In this document: piece by piece, positions 28,703-37,003 of the stretch
How positions within the stretch are numbered: position 1 is the stretch's first letter
How the letters are laid out: every line of letters begins with the position of its first letter
Source of the DNA: Mycobacterium sp. 852002-10029_SCH5224772
Lineage (GTDB): Bacteria > Actinomycetota > Actinomycetes > Mycobacteriales > Mycobacteriaceae
Direction: 5' to 3'
Assembly: GCF_001667315.1 (NCBI RefSeq)
Contig: NZ_LZHT01000034.1
Span: 1-64,000, forward strand
Length of the DNA stretch: 64,000 nucleotides
Notes under the pieces: model-generated
Databases searched by the model: none
What the model saw: only the letters and a program-made list of their open reading frames with translations
Told to the model about the DNA's origin: nothing
Translations under genes and position numbers: made by a program

Positions 28703-29101
28703 TCATGCCGGCCGGTACTTCAGTAACGTGATTCCACGGTGCAGATCGTCGAACACGGGCTCCACCCGCATCCCGATCCGGATGTCGCCGGGATCGACGT
28801 CGACCAGCTCGGTGCTGAACTTCGGGCCGGCATCCCACTGCACCACCGCGAGCAGCTGCGGCAACGCGTCGGCCCAGGGCGGACCGGTGGGCCGGCGCGC
28901 GATGGTGAAGGTGTACAACGTTGCGGCGCCGTCGATTTCACGCCATTGCAAGTCGTCGGCCAGCGTGCCCGGGGCGAGGGTCCGCGGGTAGAACACGTAG
29001 CGCTGCAGTGACGGCGAGTACTGCACCAGGATCCGGTGCTGCGCCAGGCCGTCCCAGAAGGGTTGCGAGACGGGTGTGGGCTCGGGGACAGGATGGGTCA
29101 T
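28703..29101 (-). CDS. DUF35 OB-fold protein lacking the zinc-ribbon cysteines
   Basis: About 132 residues with the OB-fold pattern of DUF35 (WREIDGAATLYTFTIARRP, then LLAVVQWDAGPKF, then IRIGMRVEPVF). In most DUF35 proteins an N-terminal zinc ribbon (CxxC...CxxC) precedes this; here the place reads VQYSPSLQRYVFYP and has no Cys. ATG 29101 lies 2 bp after the thiolase stop. In ChsH2 of M. tuberculosis a DUF35 domain is fused to a MaoC-like subunit and recruits the Ltp2 aldolase; here it is a separate gene next to the thiolase, so the same function is plausible. Confidence 0.85.
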   Translation of the reverse strand: MTHPVPEPTPVSQPFWDGLAQHRILVQYSPSLQRYVFYPRTLAPGTLADDLQWREIDGAATLYTFTIARRPTGPPWADALPQLLAVVQWDAGPKFSTELVDVDPGDIRIGMRVEPVFDDLHRGITLLKYRPA

Positions 29102-29103
29102 CG

Positions 29104-30306
29104 CTAATCCCCCCGCATGAGCAGGGCGACTTGCTCGCTCATGATGCCCCCGTTGCCGGTGACGAACGCGGTGTGGCAATCGGGCACCTGCGCGTCGCCG
29201 GCGCGTCCCATGATCTGCCGCGCGCCGTCGACGACGTGATGCATGCCGCCGGCCATGCCGGCCTGGCCGAAGGACAGTTGGCCGCCCGCGGTGTTGAGCG
29301 GGAAATCACCGCGATGGGTCAGGTCGTGTTCGCTAATCCACGACACGCCTTTGCCTTTCGCGCAGAATCCGGCGTCCTCCAGGCTCATCAGCACGGTGAT
29401 CGTGTAGCAGTCGTAGATCGAGGCGACGTCGACATCGGACCGGCTCAGCCCGGCCATCGCGAAGGCCCGCTCCGCGGCGCGTGCGATCGGGGTGGACAGC
29501 AGGTCGTCGGCGTAGGTCGGGGTCTTGAAGGCGATGTGTTCGCCGAACCCCTTGATCCAGGCCGGGCGGTGGCGGCCGCTTCGCGCGATGTCGGCGTTGG
29601 CGATCAACACCGCGGCTCCCCCGTGCACGCGCATCACCGTTTCCAGCATGTGGATGGGGTCGGCGATCATCGGGCTGTCCAGCACGTCGTTCACGGTGAT
29701 GGGGGTTCCGTGAAAGACCGCTCCGGGGTGGGCGCACGCGTTGGCGCGCTGGTCGACGGCGATCTTGGCGACCGCGGCGGGGTCGTAGCCGAATTCGGCC
29801 GCGTACCGCTGGGCGATCTGCGCGTAGGGCGCGTTCTGGCCCACGTTGCCGTAGGGGATTTCGAATTCCGCCTGCGGCGAGCCGTAGTTGTTGGAGGACG
29901 CCCCATACCAATTCGGCTCGGGCGCGGGTCGCCGCTCGGACTGCGGTACCGATGTAGATCCGGGTACCACGGCCAGCGCCGCCTCGCAGATGCCGAGTTC
30001 GACCGCCGCCGCGGCCCGCCACACCATGCCGGCGGCCGTGGCTCCGCCCAAATCGACCCGTTCACCGAAATCCAGCGCCAAGCCCAGGTATTCGCACAGG
30101 GTGGCCGGTGCGAACATGGCCGACTCGGCGACGCCGTGGGTCAGCAGGCCGTTGACGCAGCCAGGATCGACGCCGGCGTCCTCGATCACCAGCTTCGCCA
30201 ACAGCGCGTACTGGTCGAGGGTGAACAGCGGCGGCCGGGTGGGACGCCGTTCGGCCGGCAACTCGGCGATGCCGACGATCGCGGCCTCGCCGCGCAGCCC
30301 GCTCAT
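29104..30306 (-). CDS. Thiolase-like lipid-transfer protein (Ltp2-type aldolase)
   Basis: A 400-residue thiolase-fold protein without the nucleophilic N-terminal Cys of true thiolases (the place has GATAAGMVW), as in the Ltp2 family, which retro-aldol cleaves the last side-chain CoA ester in cholesterol breakdown with the ChsH1-ChsH2 hydratase. YDCYTI (about 295) matches a conserved Tyr-containing segment, and NTAGGQLSFGQAGMAGG is a typical thiolase-fold core. It overlaps the MaoC gene end by 4 bp and sits 2 bp before the DUF35 gene, so coupled expression of aldolase, hydratase and OB-fold is clear. Substrate inferred only. Confidence 0.9.
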   Translation of the reverse strand: MSGLRGEAAIVGIAELPAERRPTRPPLFTLDQYALLAKLVIEDAGVDPGCVNGLLTHGVAESAMFAPATLCEYLGLALDFGERVDLGGATAAGMVWRAAAAVELGICEAALAVVPGSTSVPQSERRPAPEPNWYGASSNNYGSPQAEFEIPYGNVGQNAPYAQIAQRYAAEFGYDPAAVAKIAVDQRANACAHPGAVFHGTPITVNDVLDSPMIADPIHMLETVMRVHGGAAVLIANADIARSGRHRPAWIKGFGEHIAFKTPTYADDLLSTPIARAAERAFAMAGLSRSDVDVASIYDCYTITVLMSLEDAGFCAKGKGVSWISEHDLTHRGDFPLNTAGGQLSFGQAGMAGGMHHVVDGARQIMGRAGDAQVPDCHTAFVTGNGGIMSEQVALLMRGD

Positions 30307-30758
30307 GCCCGGGTCCCCCGCCGCGGCAGCTCCACCGTGGCGGTGCCGGGCATCAGCACCGTGTCGTCGCGACGCCCGGCGATGTCCAGATCCACTTGCC
30401 CGTATCCCCCAACACCATCGTCGCCCAGGCGCTTTCCGGTGATCACGGCACCGAAACTGAGCGGCTCACCCGGATAGGCGATCGCCCGGTTTTGCACCGA
30501 GAACGTCACGAGCCGGCCCCGCCCGCCGATCCAGTCCCCGAGGGCTCGGGCCAGCAGCGCCGCCTGCAGCGGGCCGTGCACCAGCACGTTGTCGTAACCC
30601 TCGGTGTCGCGAGCCCACTGTTTGTCGTAGTGGATGCGGTGGCCGTTGTACGTGGCGGCGCTGAAGAAGAACATCTGGGTCTCGTCGACGGTGACCGTCA
30701 GCGTGGGGATGTGGTCGCCCACGGCGACGTCGTCATAGAACACCTGCGCCGCGGTCAT
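30303..30758 (-). CDS. MaoC-like enoyl-CoA hydratase subunit (ChsH1-like)
   Basis: A 151-residue hotdog-fold protein. YNGHRIHYDKQWARD and VLVHGPLQAALLA carry the Asp/His hydratase-2-type pair (D in HYD and H in VHGP), so this looks like the catalytic subunit. ATG 30758 overlaps the last mini-frame of the MIRU-like repeat (CGATGACC). In M. tuberculosis the small ChsH1 pairs with the MaoC half of ChsH2 to hydrate a steroid enoyl-CoA. Here the partner is the next gene upstream, separated by the repeat. The end overlaps the thiolase start by 4 bp. Confidence 0.9.
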   Translation of the reverse strand: MTAAQVFYDDVAVGDHIPTLTVTVDETQMFFFSAATYNGHRIHYDKQWARDTEGYDNVLVHGPLQAALLARALGDWIGGRGRLVTFSVQNRAIAYPGEPLSFGAVITGKRLGDDGVGGYGQVDLDIAGRRDDTVLMPGTATVELPRRGTRA

Positions 30759-30866
30759 CGGCACCACTGCTCCTCATCGCTTCGCTCTGCATCGTCGTCG
30801 GCGCGGGTCATAAGCACCACTCCTCCTCATCGCTTCGCTCTGCATCGTCGTCGGCGCGGGTCATGG
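30758..30866. repeat. MIRU-like element, two tandem 53-bp units
   Basis: Units at 30761-30813 and 30814-30866 differ at only a few positions and have an exact 53-bp period. On the minus strand each unit carries a mini-frame of 18 codons starting MTRADDDAERSDEE, beginning in the ATGA of the gene (or unit) before and ending in TGA that overlaps the next ATG. This is the architecture described for mycobacterial interspersed repetitive units placed between coupled genes of an operon. It separates the two MaoC-like genes while keeping stop/start overlaps at both ends. Confidence 0.75.
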
Positions 30867-31361
30867 GCGGGCGATCATCGACGTTGACGCTTCGGCCAGC
30901 AGGTCGCGGTCCTGGTTGCGGTACACCGTGTGCCAGGTGACGAGCACGAATCTGCCGGAACGGCCCTGCTTTTCGACGATCGACTCGATGGTGCGGACCA
31001 TCTGGATTTTGTCACGGTGGTAGGCCGGCAGGTGAAACGTGAAGCTCTCCCCGCCGGCCATCCGCTTGGGGGCGCGGGGAAACGCGAGGCTGCCGGAGAC
31101 CGCTCCGGAGGATCCGTCGGGGCGCAGCGAGTCGAGCCGCGATACCCCGAGGATCGCGTACTGCAGAAACAGCGGAGGGCAGATGATGTCACGAAAGCCG
31201 TTGGCGCGGGCGTACTCCGGGTCGAAATACAGCGGGTTGTCCTCGCCCACCGCGACCGCCCATCGTTGCCAATCGCGCCGGTTCACCTCGCCGGTCGCCG
31301 ACGCGGCGACCGTGCCCACCCGCGACGCCGACTCGGCGTCGATCAAGCTGTCCTCACTCAC
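30861..31361 (-). CDS. MaoC-like hydratase subunit (N-terminal-ChsH2-like)
   Basis: A 166-residue hotdog-fold protein with FRDIICPPLFLQYAI and the MaoC_dehydratas_N-like GEVNRRDWQRWAVAVGEDNPLYFDPEYA segment, and FTFHLPAYHRDKIQMVRTI. It lacks the catalytic D-H pair seen in the partner, so it looks like the supporting half. GTG 31361 has GAAGGGAG upstream and overlaps the stop of the preceding ACAD gene by 8 bp. Its stop TGA overlaps the first mini-frame of the 53-bp repeat. The M. tuberculosis ChsH2 protein would be this plus the separate DUF35 gene here. Confidence 0.87.
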   Translation of the reverse strand: MSEDSLIDAESASRVGTVAASATGEVNRRDWQRWAVAVGEDNPLYFDPEYARANGFRDIICPPLFLQYAILGVSRLDSLRPDGSSGAVSGSLAFPRAPKRMAGGESFTFHLPAYHRDKIQMVRTIESIVEKQGRSGRFVLVTWHTVYRNQDRDLLAEASTSMIARP

Positions 31362-32520
31362 CGGCGCTCCCTTCGTCCATGCTCTCCTGAAGCCACGATG
31401 CGGCGACGTCGGCGCCGCCGCCGAGCGTCGAACCGAACCGGGCCCGTTCGGTCCACAAATGCAGGTCGGTCTCGGTGACATAACCCATGCCGCCGTGCAG
31501 TTGGTGGGCGTCCAGCGTGATCAGCCTCGCCGCGGTGGCGGCGTGCATGCGCGCGATGGCGGTTTCCCTGTTCGCGGCGCGGCCGCGCCCCAGCCAAAAC
31601 ACCGCCGCGTGCCCGGCCAATCTGGCGGCCGACAGCGCGATGTGCATGTTGGCGATCAGATGCTGGGCGGCCTGAAACGACGCGATGGGCCGGCCGAATT
31701 GATGACGCAGCGTGGTGTAGTCGACGGTGCGGTCCAGCACGGCCTGCCCGACGCCGACCAGGTCGAGTGATCCGAGCGCCACCGCGGTGTTGGCCAGCCG
31801 GCGCAATCCCGCCGCGGTGACACCGTCGAGCACGGCTTCGTCGGCCACGACGACGTCGTCGAAGCGCACGGCGAACGCCCGGTGCCCGCCGGCGATGTCG
31901 AGTGGCTCGACGGTCACACCGTCGGCATGAACGTCGACGACGAAGGCCAGGGTGCGTTCGGCTACGTCCCGCGAAGAGGCGGCCGACACCACGATCAGAT
32001 CGGCGACGTCGGCGTCGGCGACGTAGTCCGCGGTTCCGTTGAGTCGCCACCGTTCCGGGGCGAGATGGGCCCGCAGCGGCGGAGTGACGAGCGCGGCGTC
32101 GCGGGCGTTCCACAGCGCGGTGGTGGCGCGCACGCTCCCGGACGCGAGCGCCGGCAGCCAGGCGGCCTTGGCGTCCGCGGAGCCGAGCCACTCGACGGCG
32201 AGGGCGGCGTGCACGCTGCTGTGCACCGTCGTGGGACACAGCGCGCGACCGGCTTCGGTGTAAAACACGGCGAGGTCGTCGAGTGAGCCGCCGGCCCCGC
32301 CGTACTCCTCGGCGATGGCGAGGCCGAAGACGCCCGCGTCGGCCAGCGCCTTCCACAGCGCCGGGGTGCGGCGGTCCGCGCCCGGTTCGCCGAGGGCGCG
32401 CACCAGACTGACCGGGTTCTCGGCGGCCAGCAAGGCGCGTAACGCCGACGCGAACTCGCGCTGTTCGGCGGTGGGGATCGTCTTCATCGGTGGTGTGCGC
32501 GGCTCGGAATCAGCGTCCAT
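31354..32520 (-). CDS. Acyl-CoA dehydrogenase, ChsE-type subunit
   Basis: A 388-residue ACAD with N-terminal helices, the central beta region (TTALWNARDAALVTPPL, then LAFVVDVHADGVTVEP) and the C-terminal helical bundle with DYTTLRHQFGRPIASFQAAQHLIANM and DAHQLHGGMGYVTE. The FAD-binding and catalytic-base signatures of the partner are less clear, as is usual for one subunit of the alpha2beta2 ACADs (FadE28/29, FadE26/27) that act on steroid side-chain CoA esters. The ATG at 32520 overlaps the partner gene end by 11 bp; M12 (32487) is an alternative start. Confidence 0.9.
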   Translation of the reverse strand: MDADSEPRTPPMKTIPTAEQREFASALRALLAAENPVSLVRALGEPGADRRTPALWKALADAGVFGLAIAEEYGGAGGSLDDLAVFYTEAGRALCPTTVHSSVHAALAVEWLGSADAKAAWLPALASGSVRATTALWNARDAALVTPPLRAHLAPERWRLNGTADYVADADVADLIVVSAASSRDVAERTLAFVVDVHADGVTVEPLDIAGGHRAFAVRFDDVVVADEAVLDGVTAAGLRRLANTAVALGSLDLVGVGQAVLDRTVDYTTLRHQFGRPIASFQAAQHLIANMHIALSAARLAGHAAVFWLGRGRAANRETAIARMHAATAARLITLDAHQLHGGMGYVTETDLHLWTERARFGSTLGGGADVAASWLQESMDEGSAGE

Positions 32521-33700
32521 AGGAGGGCATTGCGTGCCCGCGCTGGGCGATGATGTCGCGAAGCACCTCGTTGGTACCCCCGCCGAAGCGCATCAGCGGG
32601 GCGGCCCGATAGAGCCGCTCGAATTTGCCGGCCAGCGGGGCCTGTGCGCTGCGATGCGCCAACAAGCCGTCCGGGCCGAGGAGATCAAGCGCCAGATCGG
32701 CGATGCGCTGCCGCAGCTCGCTGGTGAACACCTTTTCGACGCTCACTTCGACGGTCGGAATGACACCGCTGTCGAGGATCGAGGCCGCCTCGTAGCCCAT
32801 CAGGATCGCCGCCGCGACGTCGGCTTCGGCCTGCGCCAGCCGACGCCGAAGCGACGGGTCTTCGGCGGGCACCGTCCCGTCCCGCCGGGGACTGCGCGAA
32901 AGCTCGTGCAATTCCTCGACGGCGCGGCGCAGGTCCCCGGCGTTGGTCAGCGCGCCGCGCTCGAGGTCGAGCGCGCCGGTGATGTAGGTCCAGCCGCGGT
33001 TGACTTCGCCGACCAGGTTGGTGACCGGCACCCGCACGTCATGGAAGTGCACCTCGTTGGTGCGGTAGCCCGACCATGCGTAGAGCGGGCGGATTTCGAT
33101 ACCTGGGCTGTCGATCGGCACGATGATGACCGAGATGCCGCGGTGGCGGGCCTCGGTCGGATCGGTACGGACGCAGAGCCATTCGTGCGTAGCCCGTTGC
33201 GCGCCGCTGTTCCAGATCTTGGTGCCGTTGATCACCCATTCCTCGCCGTCACGGGTTGCGCTGGTCCGCAGGTTCGCCAGGTCGGTCCCGGCCTCGGGCT
33301 CGGAATAGCCCACCGCACAGATCATTTCGCCTCTGGCGATCGGGGGCAGCCATTCGCTCTTGTTCCGCTCGGTGCCGTGCCGCATGATCATCGGCGCCAC
33401 CGACGTGACGGTGAGGTCGGGGCCGGGCACACCCCAGTATTCGAACTCGCTCATCAACAGATGCAGGTGAACGGCGCCGAGGCCCCTTTCACCGGCAAGC
33501 CCGCCGTACTCGCGTGGCCAGTTCAACCCGAACCAGCCCTTGGCGCCGATCGCCCGACGAAACCGCGCCACCTCGCCGTCCGGAAACTCCAAATCGTGCG
33601 CGGCGAGCTCGGCGCGCAGGGCGGGGGTGACGTTGTCGTGCAGAAATTCGCGGACCTCGGCCAGCCAGGCGCGCTGCCCGGCGTCGAGTTCGAAATCCAT
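32510..33700 (-). CDS. Acyl-CoA dehydrogenase, ChsE-type subunit
   Basis: A 396-residue ACAD: GYSEPEAGTDLANLRTSATRDG (flavin-binding, about 131-150), WVINGTKIWNSGAQRATHEW, then LDLERGALTNAGDLRRA, and C-terminal RFGGGTNEVLRDIIAQRG. It has all the usual ACAD regions and is probably the FAD-binding partner of the next gene. The ATG at 33700 (MDFELDAGQ) is preferred over the TTG at 33736. It leads the seven-gene cassette; the divergent gap to the small gene at 33958 carries a few dyads, among them GGCGGATCCGCC and AACGG-N11-CCGTT. Confidence 0.9.
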   Translation of the reverse strand: MDFELDAGQRAWLAEVREFLHDNVTPALRAELAAHDLEFPDGEVARFRRAIGAKGWFGLNWPREYGGLAGERGLGAVHLHLLMSEFEYWGVPGPDLTVTSVAPMIMRHGTERNKSEWLPPIARGEMICAVGYSEPEAGTDLANLRTSATRDGEEWVINGTKIWNSGAQRATHEWLCVRTDPTEARHRGISVIIVPIDSPGIEIRPLYAWSGYRTNEVHFHDVRVPVTNLVGEVNRGWTYITGALDLERGALTNAGDLRRAVEELHELSRSPRRDGTVPAEDPSLRRRLAQAEADVAAAILMGYEAASILDSGVIPTVEVSVEKVFTSELRQRIADLALDLLGPDGLLAHRSAQAPLAGKFERLYRAAPLMRFGGGTNEVLRDIIAQRGHAMPSYGR

Positions 33701-33832
33701 TCCGGCGCCTATGCCTTTCTCGGAGTCCCCGGCCAAGCCTTACATCGAGCAGCGTCAGCGTAACGCCGGCGCGAGATCGCGCGAGGCATTCTCCAGCGCG
33801 TCCGCCACGAGTGGCCGGGGCCCGGACTGTAA

Positions 33833-33883
33833 AACGGCTGTCAAACTCCCGTTAAATCCGGTCGACGCTCTGGCGGATCCGCC
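33833..33883. promoter_or_regulatory. Divergent promoter region with two weak dyads
   Basis: The 257-bp gap 33701-33957 lies between the ACAD cassette and the small gene at 33958. It contains AACGG-N11-CCGTT (33833-33853) and the perfect palindrome GGCGGATCCGCC (33872-33883). Both could be operators, but 12-bp GC palindromes are not rare in this DNA, so the call is weak. Confidence 0.3.
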
Positions 33884-33957
33884 GAAGTGCTGCGAAGATT
33901 TTCAGATCGTTTGGTCGACGCGGACCAGGGATTCTGCCCCAGCCCGAGGGAGAAATC

Positions 33958-34122
33958 ATGCCCACCGTTGAGATGCGCCTCCGCGAAGATTTGCGCAACT
34001 ACGCCGTCGAATTGAGGCAACTGGCGTACACCCTTCCCCTAGGCGTAGGCGAGCACAATCTTTTGCAATTGTCCGATCGCATGCGCGCCGCGGCCGACGA
34101 AATGGTCCGCAAGGGCGCCTGA
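33958..34122 (+). CDS. Small protein, 54 residues, unknown function
   Basis: The frame ATG 33958 to TGA 34120-34122 encodes MPTVEMRLREDLRNYAVELR and a helical remainder ending in DEMVRKGA. It has a good ribosome-binding site (GGGAG, 7 bp upstream) and a coding-like composition (rich in Arg, Leu, Glu, no low-complexity run). The pattern of charged and leucine residues suggests an alpha-helical hairpin. I do not recognise a family. It is the only plus-strand frame between the ACAD cassette and the FHA-ABC gene; it could belong with either, or be free. Confidence 0.58.
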   Translation: MPTVEMRLREDLRNYAVELRQLAYTLPLGVGEHNLLQLSDRMRAAADEMVRKGA

Positions 34123-34145
34123 CGCCGCACCCCGGCCGCGAGCGA

Positions 34146-36842
34146 TCAGCCGCCCTTGAGGCGAATCTTGAAGCGCACAAAACCCAGATAGACCGCGCTG
34201 ATGAGCACCAGCATGCCGACGTCGAACCACCAGGCCGCCGGCGTGTGCTGCCAGTGCGAATCCTTCGGGGTCAGCGGGCCCGGCACCAGTCTGGTCAGGT
34301 CGGCCGTGGACGCCGACGCCGCGAATCCCCATCGGGCGGGCGTGGCCCACGCCATCTGATCCAGCCCCACCCGGCCGGTCACCGGGATCATCCCGCCGGA
34401 GAACACCAGCTGCGACATCACCGCCACCACCAGCAGGGGCATGATCTGCTCGTTGGACTTGGCGACGGCCGAGAGCGCCAACCCCAGCATGGCGGAGGCG
34501 ACACACGTCAGCGCGACGTCGACGAACAACTCCAGACCGGGCTTGCCCAGCGCCACCGCCCCCTGGGTCGGCGCGCCCTTGCCCAGCACCGCGATAACGC
34601 TCACGATCGCCGACTGCACGATCGCGAAGACCGTGTAGACGCAGACCTTCGCCAACAGATACGCCGACGTGGACAGGCCGACCGCCTGCTCGCGCAGGAA
34701 GATCGCGCGCTCCCCGATGAGGTCGCGGATGGTGAGCGCGGTGCCCATGAACACCGCGCCGACATTCAGCAGCACCAGGATCTGCCCCGGCTCGTTGGGT
34801 GCCGCTCCCATCGGGTTCGGGATGCCGAAGCCGACATCGCCGGGCACCGACATCGACAGCGACCCCATGATGAATGGCAGCAACGCCAGGAACACGAAAT
34901 AGCCGCGGTCCGAGATGATCAACCGCATCTGACGCCTGGCGATCGTGGAGAACTGCCGGAACAGGCTGGTGTGTGCCGGATCGCCGAGTTCGGCGGGTTT
35001 CTCCGCCGGCGGCGGCGCCGGGGGCGGGCCCGTCCGGGCCAGGTAGCGCGCCCGCGATCCGTCGGGATCGCTGGCGACGGTGCTGAAGATGTCGGCCCAG
35101 TTGGTGGTGCCCATGGCGGCACCGATCTGGTTGGGCGGCCCGCAGAACGCCGTCTTGCCGCCGGGTGCGAGCAGTAGAACCTGATCGCAGACGTCCAGGT
35201 AGGTCAGCGAGTGGGTGACCACGAGCACCACCCGGCCGGCGTCGGCCAGCTGTCGCAGCATGGTCATCACCTGCCGGTCCAGCGCCGGGTCCAGGCCGGA
35301 CGTCGGCTCGTCGAGGATCAGCAGCGACGGTCCGGTGAGCAACTCCAGCGCCACCGACGCGCGCTTGCGCTGGCCGCCGGACAGCTTGTCGACCCGCGTG
35401 TGCAGGTGCTGGGTCATCTCGAGTTCCTCGAGCACCCGGGCCACCACCTGGGCGCGGTCGTCCTTCGTGGTGTCCGGGGGCAGGCGCAGCTCGGCGGCGT
35501 ACATCAGCGCCTGCTGCACGGTCAGCTGACCGTGCACCACGTCGTCCTGCGGCACCATCCCGATTCGGCTGCGCAACGAGGCGTACTCGGCGTGCACGTT
35601 GTGGCCCTCGAACGACACCGTGCCCGTGGTGGGGTGCGTGTACCCCGCGACCAGCCGGGCGAACGTCGATTTGCCGGCTCCGGACGGTCCGATGATCGCC
35701 GTCAGCGTCCCGGGCAGGGCGGTCAGCGAGATGTTGTCCAGCAGCGTCTTGTTGTTCTCGATCGTCCAGGTCACCCCGCGCGCGTCGAGGCCGCCGGTAC
35801 GCGTCGCCGTCGCCGTCTGGTCGCGGCGGGCCAGGGCGCCGCCGGCGAAGACGAGGTCGATGTTGCCGATCGTGACGACGTCGCCGTCGCGCAGCGCGGC
35901 CGAATCGACCCGGACGCCGTTGACGAATGTGCCGTTGATGCTGCGGTTGTCATGGATCACGGTGCCGTCGGCTGTCGGGATCAGCGTGGCGTGGTGGCGT
36001 GATGCCAGGACCTCGGGGATGACGATGTCGTTGTCGTTGGCGCGGCCGATCGTGACCGCCCCCGGTGTCGACTCCAGTCCGGCCTTGCCGGGCCGCAGGA
36101 TCTTCATCATCGACGTCGCGATGAGCGACGAGTCGCCGCCGATGCGGCCGGTTTGCGACGCCGCCGGCTGCGCGGTGGTGGGCGGGGCCGCGTGCATCGA
36201 CGGCGCCCGGTAGATCTGCGGCGCGGGCTGCGGTGCGCTGGGCGGCGCGGCCAGCGGGCCGCTGGTCGGATAGCGGGGTTGCGGGCCGGACGGATAGCTC
36301 GGGGTCGCCCCGCTGGGTGGCTGACTCGGGACGGGTCCGCTCGACGGGGGGCTCGGCTGCGCGGCGGTGGGCGGATGCACCGGGTGCCGAAACGAGGCCG
36401 ACACCGGCGGCTGAGGCTGGGCGGAACGCTGCGTGCTGGTCGGCGGGCCCTGCGGCGCCCCCACCATGGACCCGCTGGGCACGCTGACGATAGGCACCGA
36501 CGTCGTCAGCGGCGGCCGCCCGGCCGAACCCTGGTGGCGGCCGACTTCGAAGCTCAGCGCCGGGCCGTCCGGATTACCGACGTTGACGCGCAGGCCATCC
36601 TGGATGTCGATGACCGGGACGCGGCGGCTGTTCACGTAAAGGCCGTTGAGGCTGCCGTTGTCGAGGGCGATCCACCGGCCCTGGTCGTACCTCACGATGA
36701 GGTGGGTGCGGGAGATCAGGGGGTGGGCGACCCGGACGTCGGCCCGAAGGTCACGCCCGATCACCACGTCGTTGCCTGCCGCGAAAGTGCGCTCGGATCC
36801 GTCATACCGCACGGTCAACGCAGGCGGGGCTGGTGGGCTCAT
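34146..36842 (-). CDS. FHA-FHA ABC exporter (Rv1747-like)
   Basis: An 898-residue protein. FHA1 (about 20-95, GRDLRADVRV and SRTHLIV, DNGSLNGLYVN), a Pro/Ser/Gln-rich linker (about 110-235), FHA2 (about 255-335, GRANDNDIVIPE, SRHHATL, NRSINGTFVNG), ABC ATPase (Walker A GPSGAGKS 385-392, signature LSGGQ 487-491, Walker B LLILDE), and a membrane domain with six helices (about 640-890). This is the Rv1747 design, an exporter of lipooligosaccharide-type glycolipids gated by PknF phosphorylation of linker threonines read by the FHA domains. Both FHA domains keep the phosphothreonine-binding residues. PknF is not nearby. Confidence 0.95.
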   Translation of the reverse strand: MSPPAPPALTVRYDGSERTFAAGNDVVIGRDLRADVRVAHPLISRTHLIVRYDQGRWIALDNGSLNGLYVNSRRVPVIDIQDGLRVNVGNPDGPALSFEVGRHQGSAGRPPLTTSVPIVSVPSGSMVGAPQGPPTSTQRSAQPQPPVSASFRHPVHPPTAAQPSPPSSGPVPSQPPSGATPSYPSGPQPRYPTSGPLAAPPSAPQPAPQIYRAPSMHAAPPTTAQPAASQTGRIGGDSSLIATSMMKILRPGKAGLESTPGAVTIGRANDNDIVIPEVLASRHHATLIPTADGTVIHDNRSINGTFVNGVRVDSAALRDGDVVTIGNIDLVFAGGALARRDQTATATRTGGLDARGVTWTIENNKTLLDNISLTALPGTLTAIIGPSGAGKSTFARLVAGYTHPTTGTVSFEGHNVHAEYASLRSRIGMVPQDDVVHGQLTVQQALMYAAELRLPPDTTKDDRAQVVARVLEELEMTQHLHTRVDKLSGGQRKRASVALELLTGPSLLILDEPTSGLDPALDRQVMTMLRQLADAGRVVLVVTHSLTYLDVCDQVLLLAPGGKTAFCGPPNQIGAAMGTTNWADIFSTVASDPDGSRARYLARTGPPPAPPPAEKPAELGDPAHTSLFRQFSTIARRQMRLIISDRGYFVFLALLPFIMGSLSMSVPGDVGFGIPNPMGAAPNEPGQILVLLNVGAVFMGTALTIRDLIGERAIFLREQAVGLSTSAYLLAKVCVYTVFAIVQSAIVSVIAVLGKGAPTQGAVALGKPGLELFVDVALTCVASAMLGLALSAVAKSNEQIMPLLVVAVMSQLVFSGGMIPVTGRVGLDQMAWATPARWGFAASASTADLTRLVPGPLTPKDSHWQHTPAAWWFDVGMLVLISAVYLGFVRFKIRLKGG

Positions 36843-37003
36843 CAGGACCAACTGTAACGGCAGCGCGGCGACTCAGGCGCGGCGTGCATCCCCGGGTATC
36901 GCATTGGGCCGGCAACCAACGGCGGCAAAAAACCGAGGTCGGCGGGAATGAATGGAGCGCGCGTCCCCCGAATCACCCTGCAATGCAATTACTTTCGATC
37001 GCT

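Noticed and set aside
33872..33883. GGCGGATCCGCC palindrome as an operator
   Set aside because: Only 12 bp and all GC-rich, expected now and then in this DNA; kept only as a weak part of the regulatory region.
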